From contig CBFHWU010000031.1 in NCBI GenBank assembly GCA_965659665.1, positions 1-64,000 of the forward strand: a stretch of DNA of 64,000 nt. Direction: 5' to 3'. Under the pieces are notes generated by a model. It did no database searches. It was not told where the DNA came from and saw only the letters and a list, made by a program, of their open reading frames with translations. Source of the stretch: CBFHWU01 sp965659665. Lineage in GTDB: Bacteria; Bacteroidota; Bacteroidia; Flavobacteriales; Flavobacteriaceae. The translations under genes were made by a program, and so were the position numbers. Of this stretch, positions 1 to 8,371 are shown piece after piece. How positions within the stretch are numbered: the stretch's first letter is position 1; every line of letters begins with the position of its first letter.

Positions 1-537
1 ACTACTGAACAAAAGTTAAACTACCTCAAAGGGGTATTTATTAGATATGGTCAAAAGTTAAGTGATGACACCTTCAAGTTTAATTTCACAAACTCATCAG
101 TACACTTTGAGTTTGTACAGAAAATCCTTGACCAATTGGGATTGAAAATACTTATGTGTGAGGAAAGTCTAAATCAGATTCCCAATCACCAGAGCATATT
201 GTTTGAACCAAGCAATAGATTAAAGAAGAAGTTGAATTCCCCCCGCGGGCCTGCCCGAAGTTCAGGCGGGCGCGAGCCTGCCTGTCGCCCGCCTGAACTT
301 CGGGCAGGGCAGACAGGGCTGTGTCTCGTGCCTTTCTTAAAAAATGTATCTTTAAATAATCCAAAAACCTACTTATGCCACACAAAACCACAGCTTTTTT
401 TAATAGGAATTGCCACGATTATGGGGCACAGGACGCACCCTGCGCCAGCGGGAATTAATTATTACGGTTTCGCCCTCCTTTGTTTTTTTTTCTATTGGCA
501 AAAAAGGTTTGTTTTTTTTGTTCTTTTTCTTTTCTAA
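1..537 (+). CDS. 3' fragment of an unidentified gene, disrupted
   Basis: The frame is open from the first base of the window, so the start is missing. About 78 residues up to base 235 look like normal protein (an alternation of basic and hydrophobic residues with a YLKGVF...LDQLG pattern that faintly recalls half of a LAGLIDADG fold, but no acidic catalytic residue is visible). After that the frame runs through a GC-rich inverted repeat and then into low-complexity T-rich DNA antisense to the 3' end of the helicase gene, so the C-terminal half is probably not native. I read this as a gene whose original stop was lost when the repeat arrived, or a genuine gene end with fortuitous read-through. 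Function unknown. Confidence 0.35.
   Translation, partial: TTEQKLNYLKGVFIRYGQKLSDDTFKFNFTNSSVHFEFVQKILDQLGLKILMCEESLNQIPNHQSILFEPSNRLKKKLNSPRGPARSSGGREPACRPPELRAGQTGLCLVPFLKNVSLNNPKTYLCHTKPQLFLIGIATIMGHRTHPAPAGINYYGFALLCFFFYWQKRFVFFVLFLF
250..308. repeat. GC-rich inverted repeat (23-bp perfect arms)
   Basis: Bases 250-272 and 286-308 are perfect reverse complements (23 bp) around a 13-base loop, in strongly GC-rich sequence amid AT-rich DNA. Smaller nested repeats (CCTGTC at 281-286 and GACAGG at 312-317) surround it. It has the look of a REP/MITE-like dispersed palindrome; no second copy is present in this window, so dispersal is inferred. No U-tract follows it, so it is not a typical terminator. 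Confidence 0.75.
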
Positions 538-1708
538 ATGCTTTTTTTTCAGCATTGGTCATGGGTTTGTCGGTTTGAGGGAAAGGGTTGTCTGAAACGA
601 GCCGTATTTTTTGTTTGGTTAGTTTTTCAATATCTTTTACAAATTGGTTTTCTTCGGGTTCACATATTGAAATAGAAATCCCTTCTTCGCCCGCGCGACC
701 ACAACGACCAATTCGATGTACATAGGTTTCGGGTTCATTAGGAATATCATAATTGATCACATATTGTAGCTTGTCGATATCAATTCCACGTGCCGCAATA
801 TCAGTAGCTACAAGCGCATTGATTTGACCAATTTTAAATTCTTTAAGGGCTTTTTGTCGTTGATTTTGACTCTTATTTCCATGAATGGCTGCGCATTCAA
901 TATTTTTTTTGCGTAGATTTCTCACAATTCGATCTGCTCCGTGTTTGGTTCTCGAAAAAACCAGCACCTGATCTATTTTTTGATCGTTCAGAATGTGTAA
1001 AAGCAAACTACTTTTATCACTTTTGTTGGTTGTATATAAATATTGCTGAATACTTTCAGCGGTCGAAGAAACCGGATTGACGGTCACTTTCTTTGGATGA
1101 TTTAAAATTTGGTTTGATAAGTCCAAAATGTTTTTTGGCATGGTGGCCGAAAAAAACAAGGATTGTCTTTTTTTAGGCAATTGGGCTAAGATTTTTTTGA
1201 TATCGTGGATAAAGCCCATATCCAACATCCGATCAGCTTCGTCCAAAACAAAATACTTGATATCGTCTAACGAGATATACCCTTGATTCATCAAATCCAG
1301 CAAACGACCAGGTGTAGCCACCAAAACATCTACTCCATTTTTTAAGACATTGGTTTGTGGCCCTTGACCAACTCCTCCAAAAATAACGGTATTTTTGAGC
1401 GAGGTATATTGGGAATAAGCCGAAAAGTTTTCCCCAATTTGTATCGCAAGTTCTCGAGTAGGAGTAACAACCAATGACAAAATCTTTCGTTTTCCTTTTA
1501 GGTTTTGTTTAACCTTGCATAAATGTTGAATGATAGGAATGGCAAACGCAGCGGTTTTTCCGGTTCCCGTTTGTGCACTTCCCAATACATCTTCTCCCTG
1601 CAAAATCAACGGGATCGATTGGGCTTGTATAGCGGTTGGGGTGGTATAGTTTTGATACTTCAATGCTTTGAGTATTGAAGGAATTAATTTTAAGTCTTCG
1701 AATGTCAT
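455..1708 (-). CDS. DEAD-box ATP-dependent RNA helicase (RhlE-like)
   Basis: A 417-residue superfamily 2 RNA helicase. All the classical motifs are visible: Q motif near 24-28, Walker A AQTGTGKT at 45-52, PTRELA at 83-88, TPGR at 132-135, DEAD at 156-159, SAT at 187-189, and HRIGRCGRAG at 331-340. A Lys/Arg/Asn-rich tail from about 385 probably helps bind RNA; it is encoded by the T-rich stretch around 480-550. Family members remodel RNA in ribosome assembly and mRNA decay, often at low temperature. The gene lies downstream of the trp operon on the same strand, with a 201-base gap and probably its own promoter. An imperfect GC stem (425-432/439-446) lies just past the stop but lacks a U-tract. 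Confidence 0.93.
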   Translation of the reverse strand: MTFEDLKLIPSILKALKYQNYTTPTAIQAQSIPLILQGEDVLGSAQTGTGKTAAFAIPIIQHLCKVKQNLKGKRKILSLVVTPTRELAIQIGENFSAYSQYTSLKNTVIFGGVGQGPQTNVLKNGVDVLVATPGRLLDLMNQGYISLDDIKYFVLDEADRMLDMGFIHDIKKILAQLPKKRQSLFFSATMPKNILDLSNQILNHPKKVTVNPVSSTAESIQQYLYTTNKSDKSSLLLHILNDQKIDQVLVFSRTKHGADRIVRNLRKKNIECAAIHGNKSQNQRQKALKEFKIGQINALVATDIAARGIDIDKLQYVINYDIPNEPETYVHRIGRCGRAGEEGISISICEPEENQFVKDIEKLTKQKIRLVSDNPFPQTDKPMTNAEKKAFRKEKEQKKQTFFANRKKNKGGRNRNN

Positions 1709-1782
1709 TTTTGAGTTCTATGGTTTATTCCGAATGGAAACGGATAAGCCTCTAATGTAGTAAATATAAATTGAAAAGATCA

Positions 1783-1798
1783 CAAAGACTTGTCTTTG
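1783..1798. promoter_or_regulatory. Inverted repeat upstream of the helicase gene
   Basis: CAAAGAC-TT-GTCTTTG, two perfect 7-bp arms with a 2-base spacer, lies about 75 bases upstream of the helicase start in the trpA-helicase gap. The size and symmetry fit a dimeric regulator site, but no regulator can be named. The rest of the 1709-1909 gap shows no gene. Confidence 0.25.
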
Positions 1799-1909
1799 AA
1801 TGATTCATGTTATGCAGAGTAGTTAACCACAATTTGTTGTTTATACACGTTAGGGCAATTTTTTTAATAAATTAATTTTGTACTAAGGACTAAAAAAAAA
1901 ACAGAACAG

Positions 1910-2671
1910 TTATCGAATTGTATTTATAAAATCAGCTACACAGTCCGATCCATTTTTCTTTAAGTGTTTGATAAACGCCGAGCCAATGATGGCCCCTTTA
2001 CTGTGGGCAGTAGCTGCTTGATAAGTTTCGGCATTGCTGATCCCAAACCCAACCAATAAGTCGGCGTTGAGGTTCATGTTTTCGATACGTTTAAAATACT
2101 CACTTTGACTATGTTCAAAACTGCTTTTGGCTCCTGTTGTGGCAGCACTACTCACCATATAAATAAAGCCTTCGGAGACTTGATCAATAAATCGGATTCG
2201 TGCGTCAGGAGTTTGTGGGGTAATCAAAAACATATTCAAAAGACCGTACTGCTTAAAAGTTTTTTGGTACTGTTCATGATATACATCAACAGGAAGATCA
2301 GGGATGATCAATCCGTCAATACCAACTTCTTGACAATCTTGACAAAAACGTTCTACTCCGTATTGCATCATCGGATTGAAATAGCCCATCATGACCAATG
2401 GGACATGAATTTTGTTCCGTACTTCCTTGAGTTGTTCAAAGAGCTTTTGAGTGGTCATTCCATTGCGTAATGCTTGGGTAGAACTTTCTTGTATGGTAGG
2501 TCCATCGGCCAAGGGGTCAGAAAAGGGCAACCCGAGTTCGATCATATCTACTCCATTGTCTTGGAGTTGCTCCAAAATAGAAACGGTGTCGTCAAGGTTT
2601 GGAAACCCTGCCGTGAAATAAATAGACAATAATTTTTTGTCTTGTGCTAATGTTTGGGTAATACGATTCAT
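1910..2671 (-). CDS. trpA: Tryptophan synthase alpha subunit
   Basis: Cleaves indole-3-glycerol phosphate to indole and glyceraldehyde 3-phosphate and channels the indole to TrpB. At 253 residues it is a normal-length TIM barrel. The catalytic acids are visible as Glu45 in IELGLPFSDP and Asp56 in LADGPT, equivalent to E. coli Glu49 and Asp60. The start ATG shares one base with the trpB stop (TAATG), so the two are translationally coupled, which keeps subunit amounts matched. It is the last gene of the operon. A T-rich stretch (1891-1900 read on the minus strand) follows the stop, but no strong hairpin precedes it, so where the operon transcript ends is unclear. Confidence 0.97.
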   Translation of the reverse strand: MNRITQTLAQDKKLLSIYFTAGFPNLDDTVSILEQLQDNGVDMIELGLPFSDPLADGPTIQESSTQALRNGMTTQKLFEQLKEVRNKIHVPLVMMGYFNPMMQYGVERFCQDCQEVGIDGLIIPDLPVDVYHEQYQKTFKQYGLLNMFLITPQTPDARIRFIDQVSEGFIYMVSSAATTGAKSSFEHSQSEYFKRIENMNLNADLLVGFGISNAETYQAATAHSKGAIIGSAFIKHLKKNGSDCVADFINTIR

Positions 2672-3858
2672 TAGAGTTTAAAATAATCAATATAGGTATC
2701 TAAGTCTTTATCCCCACGCCCCGAAAGGTTAAATACGATAATGTCTTCTTTTTTAAATGTTCGTTGGTCAAGAACAGCAAAAGCATGTGCGGTTTCTATA
2801 GCGGGGATGATCCCTTCCAACTGTGAGAGGGTGAGTCCCCAGTCCATAGCATCAGCATCGGTAACCGATACAAATTCAGCGCGTTGACTTCGATACAAAT
2901 GAGCATGCATGGGACCTACACCTGGATAATCCAAACCTGCCGAAATAGAATAAGGTTCAGTGATCTGTCCGTCGGGGGTTTGCATCAATAGGGTTTTGCT
3001 TCCGTGGATAATTCCTTCTCGTCCTAAGGCAGATGTGGCTGCACTTTCCCCCGAGTCAATTCCTTTTCCTGCAGCTTCAACTGCGATGATGTTTACCCTT
3101 GGGTCGTCCAAATAGTGATAATATAACCCAGCAGCATTACTACCTCCCCCTACACAAGCAATAACATGATCGGGATAATCACGACCTTCTTTTTCTAGTA
3201 ATTGCTTTTGGGTTTCTTCACTGATTACCGATTGAAAACGTGCAACCATATCCGGATAGGGGTGAGGTCCTACAACCGAACCAATGATATAATGCGTATC
3301 TACAGGATGGTTGATCCAATCTCGAATGGCTTCATTGGTAGCGTCTTTTAGGGTCTTACTTCCCGATTGAGCAGGTCGTACTTCGGCCCCTAGCATTTTC
3401 ATTCGAGCGACATTGGGAGCTTGGCGTTTGATATCTAATTCGCCCATATACACAATACATTGAATACCCATTAACGCACATACGGTAGCCGTAGCAACTC
3501 CATGTTGCCCAGCACCTGTTTCGGCTATGATACGATTTTTGCCCAAACGTTTGGCCAATAAAATTTGCCCAATCGTATTGTTCACCTTGTGCGCACCAGT
3601 ATGGCATAAATCTTCCCGTTTGAGATATATTTTAGTTTGATATTTTTCGGATAGGCGTTTGGCAAAATAAAGAGGGGTAGGACGCCCAACATATTCGCGC
3701 AGTAAATGATCAAATTCAGCTTTAAAATCAGCCTCGTTAGTAATGCGAAGATAACATTGACGTAATTCTTCAACATTGGGATATAGCATCTCAGGGATAT
3801 AAGCTCCTCCAAAATCGCCATAATAGCCTTTTTTGTTTACATTATAAGTGGTATTCAT
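2671..3858 (-). CDS. trpB: Tryptophan synthase beta subunit
   Basis: A PLP enzyme that condenses indole with serine to make tryptophan. The 395-residue protein carries the PLP-binding Lys91 in HTGAHKVNN and the glycine-rich phosphate loop GGGSNA near 233. The length and the N-terminal YGDFGGAYIPE segment match the TrpB1 type that works in complex with TrpA. It overlaps trpF upstream by 4 bases (ATGA) and trpA downstream by 1 base. Confidence 0.98.
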   Translation of the reverse strand: MNTTYNVNKKGYYGDFGGAYIPEMLYPNVEELRQCYLRITNEADFKAEFDHLLREYVGRPTPLYFAKRLSEKYQTKIYLKREDLCHTGAHKVNNTIGQILLAKRLGKNRIIAETGAGQHGVATATVCALMGIQCIVYMGELDIKRQAPNVARMKMLGAEVRPAQSGSKTLKDATNEAIRDWINHPVDTHYIIGSVVGPHPYPDMVARFQSVISEETQKQLLEKEGRDYPDHVIACVGGGSNAAGLYYHYLDDPRVNIIAVEAAGKGIDSGESAATSALGREGIIHGSKTLLMQTPDGQITEPYSISAGLDYPGVGPMHAHLYRSQRAEFVSVTDADAMDWGLTLSQLEGIIPAIETAHAFAVLDQRTFKKEDIIVFNLSGRGDKDLDTYIDYFKL

Positions 3859-4466
3859 TGTGCTAATTTTTCTTTAAATCGTTGTATTTCTATTATGTTT
3901 TTTAGCCCAGGAGCATCTTCAAATTTGCTGTTAATGTCCAGTGCATGAATAGGTAAGTTGGTTTGGCAAATGTCGACAATCTTATCGATACTTTTTAGGC
4001 TGATCCCACCACTGAGAAAAAAAGGTTTTTCGAATGGATAATTACGTAAGATATTCCAATCAAAGAGCGTCCCGTTTCCGCCTGGTAAAGGGCCTTGGGT
4101 ATCAAACAAAAAATAGTCGCAAAAGGGGACATAATCTTCTAAAAGCTCAAAATCAAAATTGGTATCAACACGAAAAGCTTTAATTACAGTGGCATGTTCA
4201 TGAAGTTGTTCGCATTCGAATGGACTTTCGTTTCCATGCAATTGTACCGCTTGAAGATCAAAGGTCGCTATTTTTTCTTTAATCTTTTGAATGGAAGCAT
4301 CAACAAATACGCCTACCTTTTGTATGTTTTCAGCAAGATGTGTTGGGACTGATGAACAAAATCTTTTTGAAGGCTCCCAAAAGATAAATCCCATATAATC
4401 AGGTTGTAGTTTGGCTAACTCCTCGATATTGTGCGCCTCGCGCATGCCACAGACTTTTAATTTCAT
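3855..4466 (-). CDS. trpF: Phosphoribosylanthranilate isomerase
   Basis: Isomerises phosphoribosyl anthranilate to the carboxyphenylamino-deoxyribulose phosphate used by TrpC. A small TIM barrel of 203 residues beginning with the family signature KVCGMR, where the Cys is the catalytic base; the general acid is in FDTQG. The phosphate-binding FLSGGI and ALDINSKFE (normally DVNSGVE) segments are present near the C-terminus. It is a separate gene here, not fused to trpC as in enteric bacteria. It overlaps trpC by 4 bases upstream and trpB by 4 bases downstream. Confidence 0.96.
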   Translation of the reverse strand: MKLKVCGMREAHNIEELAKLQPDYMGFIFWEPSKRFCSSVPTHLAENIQKVGVFVDASIQKIKEKIATFDLQAVQLHGNESPFECEQLHEHATVIKAFRVDTNFDFELLEDYVPFCDYFLFDTQGPLPGGNGTLFDWNILRNYPFEKPFFLSGGISLKSIDKIVDICQTNLPIHALDINSKFEDAPGLKNIIEIQRFKEKLAQ

Positions 4467-5242
4467 ATGTGGTCGATAAAATATTGGGCTGAAGTTCCAG
4501 GATGTTCTGATCGCATAAAATGTTCGCCCATCAAAAACCCATCGAAACCTACGGCTTGTAATTCGTGTACGGCAGTAATAGTACTGATTCCACTTTCGGA
4601 TATTTTCACCATTTCATCAGGGATTTGATCTACCAATTGCTTGCTGGTTTCCAAGCTCACCGAAAATGTGGTTAAGTCACGATTATTAACTCCCAACAAA
4701 TCCAGTGAAGGCATTAATGCTTTTTGGAGTTCAGCTTCACAATGTACTTCCAAGAGCACCTCGAGTTCTAATTGATGTGCAAAATCAGATAATTGCTTGA
4801 TCTCAGCACGAGTCAAACAAGCCGCAATGAGCAAAATAGCATCGGCACCAAAGGCTTTAGCTTCGATAATTTGATATTCATCTACAATAAATTCTTTTCG
4901 CAACAAAGGGAGATCACAAGCACTTCGCGCTTGAAGTAAGTCGTCCAGTGATCCGCCGAAATATTGTAGGTTGGTAAGGACCGACATTCCTGAGACTTTT
5001 GCCGATTCGTAACCCATAGCCACATCACTTACCCGAAGGTCAAGCTTGATGGCTTGCTTTGAGGGCGAACGTCGCTTGTGCTCGGCAATAATTCCAACAG
5101 CAGATTTTCGAACCGATTGACTTAAGGAATAAACAGGTCGAGCAAAAAGAGGACTGCTCTCCCAATATGAAACAGGAAAAATCTGTTTTTTAAAGTGGAG
5201 ATCTTTACGAATATCCGCTACAATTCGATCTAAAATATTCAT
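4463..5242 (-). CDS. trpC: Indole-3-glycerol phosphate synthase
   Basis: Closes the indole ring from the TrpF product with loss of CO2. The 259-residue TIM barrel has the family landmarks: AEHKRRSPSK (catalytic Lys), LRKEFIVDEYQI, LLEVHCEAE, LGVNNRDLTTF and SESGI. A normal length for a monofunctional TrpC. It overlaps trpD upstream and trpF downstream by 4 bases each. Confidence 0.97.
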   Translation of the reverse strand: MNILDRIVADIRKDLHFKKQIFPVSYWESSPLFARPVYSLSQSVRKSAVGIIAEHKRRSPSKQAIKLDLRVSDVAMGYESAKVSGMSVLTNLQYFGGSLDDLLQARSACDLPLLRKEFIVDEYQIIEAKAFGADAILLIAACLTRAEIKQLSDFAHQLELEVLLEVHCEAELQKALMPSLDLLGVNNRDLTTFSVSLETSKQLVDQIPDEMVKISESGISTITAVHELQAVGFDGFLMGEHFMRSEHPGTSAQYFIDHI

Positions 5243-6234
5243 GAGTTACTCATTTTTTGAAGACGTTTTAAGCTTGCCAATGCTTTTCCTGATTGCAAAG
5301 ATTCGTGTGCTATTTCATACCCTTGAATCGGACTTATTTCTTGTGCAGTCGCAATGGCAATCCCTGCATTAGCACATACGACTTGTCGTTGTGCTAGCGT
5401 TCCGTTGCCTTCCAGCACATTCATAAATATCTTGGCAGATGCTTCAACAGAATCCCCTCCACCGATTTGATTGGACTCAAGAGGATCAAGTCCAAAAGTT
5501 TTGGCATTGATAAGTTGTTCACCAGATCGGGTAAAGACTTTGGCATCTGCCGTAAGTGAAATTTCGTCATATCCATCTAAGGCATGAACGACACTAAAGT
5601 TTTTATCGCTGTTTTCAAATAGATAGCCATAGATTCTAAGTAACTCCAAATTAAATACCCCGACCAATTGGTGTTTTGGTGAACACGGATTGACCAAAGG
5701 CCCTAACATATTAAAAAAAGTTTTCAATTTTAAAGCTTTTCGTATCGGAGCGACATGTTTCATGGCAGGATGAAAGAGCGGGGCATGCAATACACATATT
5801 CCTGCCTGATCAATGCAGCGTTCTAAAAACTCAGCATCATTTGAAAATCGAATTCCTAAAAATTCCATTACATTGCTTGATCCGCACGACGAAGATACCC
5901 CATAATTTCCGTGTTTGGTCACTTTAAGTCCAGCACCAGCTGTTACAAAAGAAGCTAAAGTGGATACATTAAAAGTATCTTTCCCATCTCCACCCGTACC
6001 ACACAAATCAATAGGTTGATAGGCAGATAAATCAACCAAAAAACACAATTCCAACAGGGCATCACGAAAGCCAGATAATTCCTCAACAGTAACGGTTCGC
6101 ATCATATAAGCAGTCAAAAAAGAGGTGATATGATACGGATCACATTGGCCTCTTCCAATTTCGAGTAGAGCATTTTTGGCTTCTATTTGGGTAAGCGCTT
6201 CGTATTGGATTAATCGTTCAATGAGTGCTTTCAT
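5239..6234 (-). CDS. trpD: Anthranilate phosphoribosyltransferase
   Basis: Transfers the phosphoribosyl group of PRPP to anthranilate. PRPP-binding GTGGDGKDTFNVST and KHGNYGVSS segments and the metal-binding region DGYDEI are present. I place the start at the ATG at 6234, which forms the ATGA overlap with the trpG stop seen at most other junctions in this operon and gives 331 residues. A TTG four codons upstream (6246) is possible but would overlap trpG by 16 bases. Not fused to trpG, unlike in enteric bacteria. Confidence 0.95.
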   Translation of the reverse strand: MKALIERLIQYEALTQIEAKNALLEIGRGQCDPYHITSFLTAYMMRTVTVEELSGFRDALLELCFLVDLSAYQPIDLCGTGGDGKDTFNVSTLASFVTAGAGLKVTKHGNYGVSSSCGSSNVMEFLGIRFSNDAEFLERCIDQAGICVLHAPLFHPAMKHVAPIRKALKLKTFFNMLGPLVNPCSPKHQLVGVFNLELLRIYGYLFENSDKNFSVVHALDGYDEISLTADAKVFTRSGEQLINAKTFGLDPLESNQIGGGDSVEASAKIFMNVLEGNGTLAQRQVVCANAGIAIATAQEISPIQGYEIAHESLQSGKALASLKRLQKMSNS

Positions 6235-6791
6235 AGGTTCAACCAATTATGGAGGAGTTGTTTTCCCTGTGGACTTAAAATCGATTCAGGATGAAATTGA
6301 ACTCCGTAAAGATTAAATATTTGATGCTTAAAAGCCATGACTTGGCCATTTTCCTCTTCCGCCAATAGCTCTAAGACTTCAGGCAAAGGTTTTTTGACGA
6401 CCCATGAATGGTATCGACCGACTTCAAAAGAAGAAGGAAGTCCTTCAAACAACGGGTCTGGTTTCAAAATCTTAATCGGGGTGGCTACCCCATGATATAC
6501 TTTGGATAAATTTTGCAGTGTTCCACCAAAAACTTCCCCAATAGCTTGATGCCCCAAACAAACCCCAAGTATGGGTTTTGATGAGGCATAAGCCTCAATA
6601 ATAGGCTTTAATAGTCCAGCTTCGTCAGGAATTCCAGGTCCAGGAGAAAGCACCAATTTATCGTATTGTTCAACCTCATCTAGGGAAAGTTGATCATTCC
6701 TTCTGACCGTTACATCGACTTCAAAATCCTCTAGATAATGAACCAAGTTGTATGTAAACGAATCGTAATTGTCAATAACTAATATCTTCAT
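6231..6791 (-). CDS. trpG: Anthranilate synthase component II (glutamine amidotransferase)
   Basis: Supplies ammonia from glutamine to TrpE. A class I glutamine amidotransferase of 186 residues with nucleophile Cys78 in GVCLGH and the His167/Glu169 pair in QFHPES; oxyanion-region SPGPG is at about 49-53. Some family members also serve folate synthesis (PabA), but its position between trpE and trpD, with 4-base overlaps on both sides, argues for the tryptophan role. Confidence 0.96.
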   Translation of the reverse strand: MKILVIDNYDSFTYNLVHYLEDFEVDVTVRRNDQLSLDEVEQYDKLVLSPGPGIPDEAGLLKPIIEAYASSKPILGVCLGHQAIGEVFGGTLQNLSKVYHGVATPIKILKPDPLFEGLPSSFEVGRYHSWVVKKPLPEVLELLAEEENGQVMAFKHQIFNLYGVQFHPESILSPQGKQLLHNWLNL

Positions 6792-8191
6792 GGTTGTATG
6801 TCTTCTGCCACATCAAGTGCTTTGTTCAAAGCGCCTAACTTATTATACACTTCTTGTAGCTCATTTTCAGGGGAAGATTCAGAAACGACACCAGCTCCAG
6901 CCTGATAATGCAATTGGTTGTTTTTGCTTAAAAAAGATCGAATAATAATGGCGTGGTTATAGTTGCCTTTAAAGTCGATAAAACCTATTGCACCCCCATA
7001 AAAAGCACGACTTCTATTTTCATACGATTCGATAAGTTGCATGGCACGATGTTTTGGTGCGCCGCTCAATGTCCCGGCAGGGAAGGTGTCGGCTACCACT
7101 TGCATGGTAGAGGTGGTGGCTTTTTTGAGCCCTGTTACCTTCGATACCAAGTGGATCACATGCGAGTAAAATTGTACCTCACGATCTTTTTCAACAACCA
7201 CGTTTGATCCATTTCTACTTAAATCATTTCTAGCCAAATCAACAAGCATTACATGTTCGCTATTCTCTTTATGGTCTTGTGCGAGTTTACGTGCACGAGC
7301 AGCATCTTTTTCGTCATTTCCTGTTCGCTTGAAAGTCCCCGCAATAGGATGTATTTCTGCTTTTCCATCTTTTACAATAAGTTGTGCTTCAGGAGAACTT
7401 CCAAAAATTTTATAGGAGCCAAAATCAAAATAAAACAAATAAGGGGAAGGATTAATGGAACGTAACACACGGTAAAGCGTAAATTCATCTCCCTTAAAAG
7501 GTTGACTAAAGCGCCGAGAAAGTACAATTTGAAAGACATCTCCTCGATGACAGTGGTGAATTCCTTTTTTGACTAAATCAACAAACTCATCATCTGTCAG
7601 ATTTGAAGTGGCTTTACCATTGCGCTTAAAAGAATAACTCGTGCTGCTTTTCCCTTTGATGAGCTTAATAACCTCTTCTAAATTATTATCAGACTCATAA
7701 CAATGTGCGTACAAATGCGCTTCATTGTTAAAGACATTAACGGCAATGACGTTTTGATATACGGCATAATAAAGGTCAGGAATATCAACGTCTCCATTTT
7801 TTTTGTGAATGTTTAAATCTTCAAAATATTGAACAGCTTCATATGAAGTAAATCCAAATAGTCCATTACTCACAAATCTTCCAGTATTAAATTCACCAGA
7901 AAATTGTTTCGAGAATTCGGTAACAAGAGTAGCTAAGTCGTCTTCAGGAGTTAGCGAAAGCTGAGTTTGCGTACCATCTGGAAAAAGAGAAGTCAATATC
8001 CCGTGTTGCAGTTGGATATTAGCAATAGGATTAAAACACAAATATGCCACACTATTGTCATTGGCGCCATAATCTGAACTTTCCAACAGCACGCTATTGG
8101 AAAAACGATCTCTGATTTTAAGATACATATTGACAGGAGTCATGGTATCGGCCAAAAGTGTATGGTGATAAGTTGTTAATTCAAATTTCAT
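6788..8191 (-). CDS. trpE: Anthranilate synthase component I
   Basis: Converts chorismate to anthranilate using ammonia from TrpG; first committed step of the pathway. The 467-residue protein has the N-terminal LLESS motif (35-39), the tryptophan feedback-inhibition site of TrpE proteins, and the chorismate-binding C-terminal half with FQIVLSRRF, HPIAGT, DLARNDL, and GTLSGAPK. It is the first structural gene of trpEGDCFBA and follows an attenuator leader, so expression is probably controlled both at transcription and by feedback on the enzyme. No Shine-Dalgarno sequence is evident before the start. Confidence 0.97.
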   Translation of the reverse strand: MKFELTTYHHTLLADTMTPVNMYLKIRDRFSNSVLLESSDYGANDNSVAYLCFNPIANIQLQHGILTSLFPDGTQTQLSLTPEDDLATLVTEFSKQFSGEFNTGRFVSNGLFGFTSYEAVQYFEDLNIHKKNGDVDIPDLYYAVYQNVIAVNVFNNEAHLYAHCYESDNNLEEVIKLIKGKSSTSYSFKRNGKATSNLTDDEFVDLVKKGIHHCHRGDVFQIVLSRRFSQPFKGDEFTLYRVLRSINPSPYLFYFDFGSYKIFGSSPEAQLIVKDGKAEIHPIAGTFKRTGNDEKDAARARKLAQDHKENSEHVMLVDLARNDLSRNGSNVVVEKDREVQFYSHVIHLVSKVTGLKKATTSTMQVVADTFPAGTLSGAPKHRAMQLIESYENRSRAFYGGAIGFIDFKGNYNHAIIIRSFLSKNNQLHYQAGAGVVSESSPENELQEVYNKLGALNKALDVAEDIQP

Positions 8192-8203
8192 AGGATCATC
8201 AAT

Positions 8204-8240
8204 AAAAAAAGGCTTGTCGAATGCGACAAGCCTTTTTTAT
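8204..8240 (-). terminator. trp attenuator terminator
   Basis: On the minus strand, GGCTTGTCG (8232-8224) and CGACAAGCC (8219-8211) form a perfect 9-bp stem with a CATT loop, flanked by A and T runs that extend the helix and supply a 7-base U-tract. It sits about 13 bases before the trpE start codon, downstream of the leader peptide: the position of an attenuator rather than an end-of-operon terminator. Confidence 0.93.
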
Positions 8241-8283
8241 GTTTATTTGTAATCATAGGGGTTATCGCATCGAATTTCGCTGC
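8221..8283 (-). promoter_or_regulatory. Mutually exclusive 1:2 hairpin and antiterminator of the trp leader
   Basis: On the minus strand, 8283-8281 plus 8279-8277 can pair with 8269-8267 plus 8273-8271 around a 3-base loop (a 1:2 hairpin with one mismatch). Alternatively 8270-8259 can pair with 8232-8221, the 5' arm of the terminator: 11 of 12 positions pair, one of them a G-U. The two structures compete, as do antiterminator and terminator. A ribosome stalled at the Trp codons (8291-8286) would mask the first strand and free the antiterminator strand, which overlaps the last codons of the leader peptide. This is read from the sequence; folding was done by eye. Confidence 0.85.
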
Positions 8284-8318
8284 AACCACCATCCATATGT
8301 TTTGGTTTGTAATTTCAT
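8262..8318 (-). CDS. trpL: trp operon leader peptide
   Basis: An 18-codon reading frame, MKLQTKTYGWWLQRNSMR, with two adjacent Trp codons (UGG UGG at 8291-8286). It lies between a consensus-type promoter and the attenuator. Its stop codon sits inside the antiterminator strand, so a ribosome that finishes the peptide would block antitermination, and one stalled for lack of Trp-tRNA would permit it. The predicted transcription start is only a few bases before the ATG, so the peptide may be translated from an almost leaderless mRNA. Confidence 0.9.
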   Translation of the reverse strand: MKLQTKTYGWWLQRNSMR

Positions 8319-8326
8319 AATGGGTT

Positions 8327-8359
8327 CAAATATATAAACCAAAAATCTATTTCCCAATA
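8327..8359 (-). promoter_or_regulatory. trp operon promoter
   Basis: Minus-strand -33 element TATTG (8359-8355), a 20-base spacer, and a perfect -7 element TATATTTG (8334-8327), matching the Bacteroidota housekeeping consensus TTTG/TAnnTTTG. It is placed in the short gap after the CDGSH gene and a few bases upstream of trpL. Confidence 0.75.
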
Positions 8360-8371
8360 CTTTGGCAAAAA

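Noticed and set aside
425..446. GC stem past the helicase stop as its terminator.
   Set aside because: One mismatch in the stem and no U-tract on the minus strand.
6235..6246. TTG at 6246 as the trpD start.
   Set aside because: The ATG at 6234 forms the ATGA overlap used at most other junctions of this operon.
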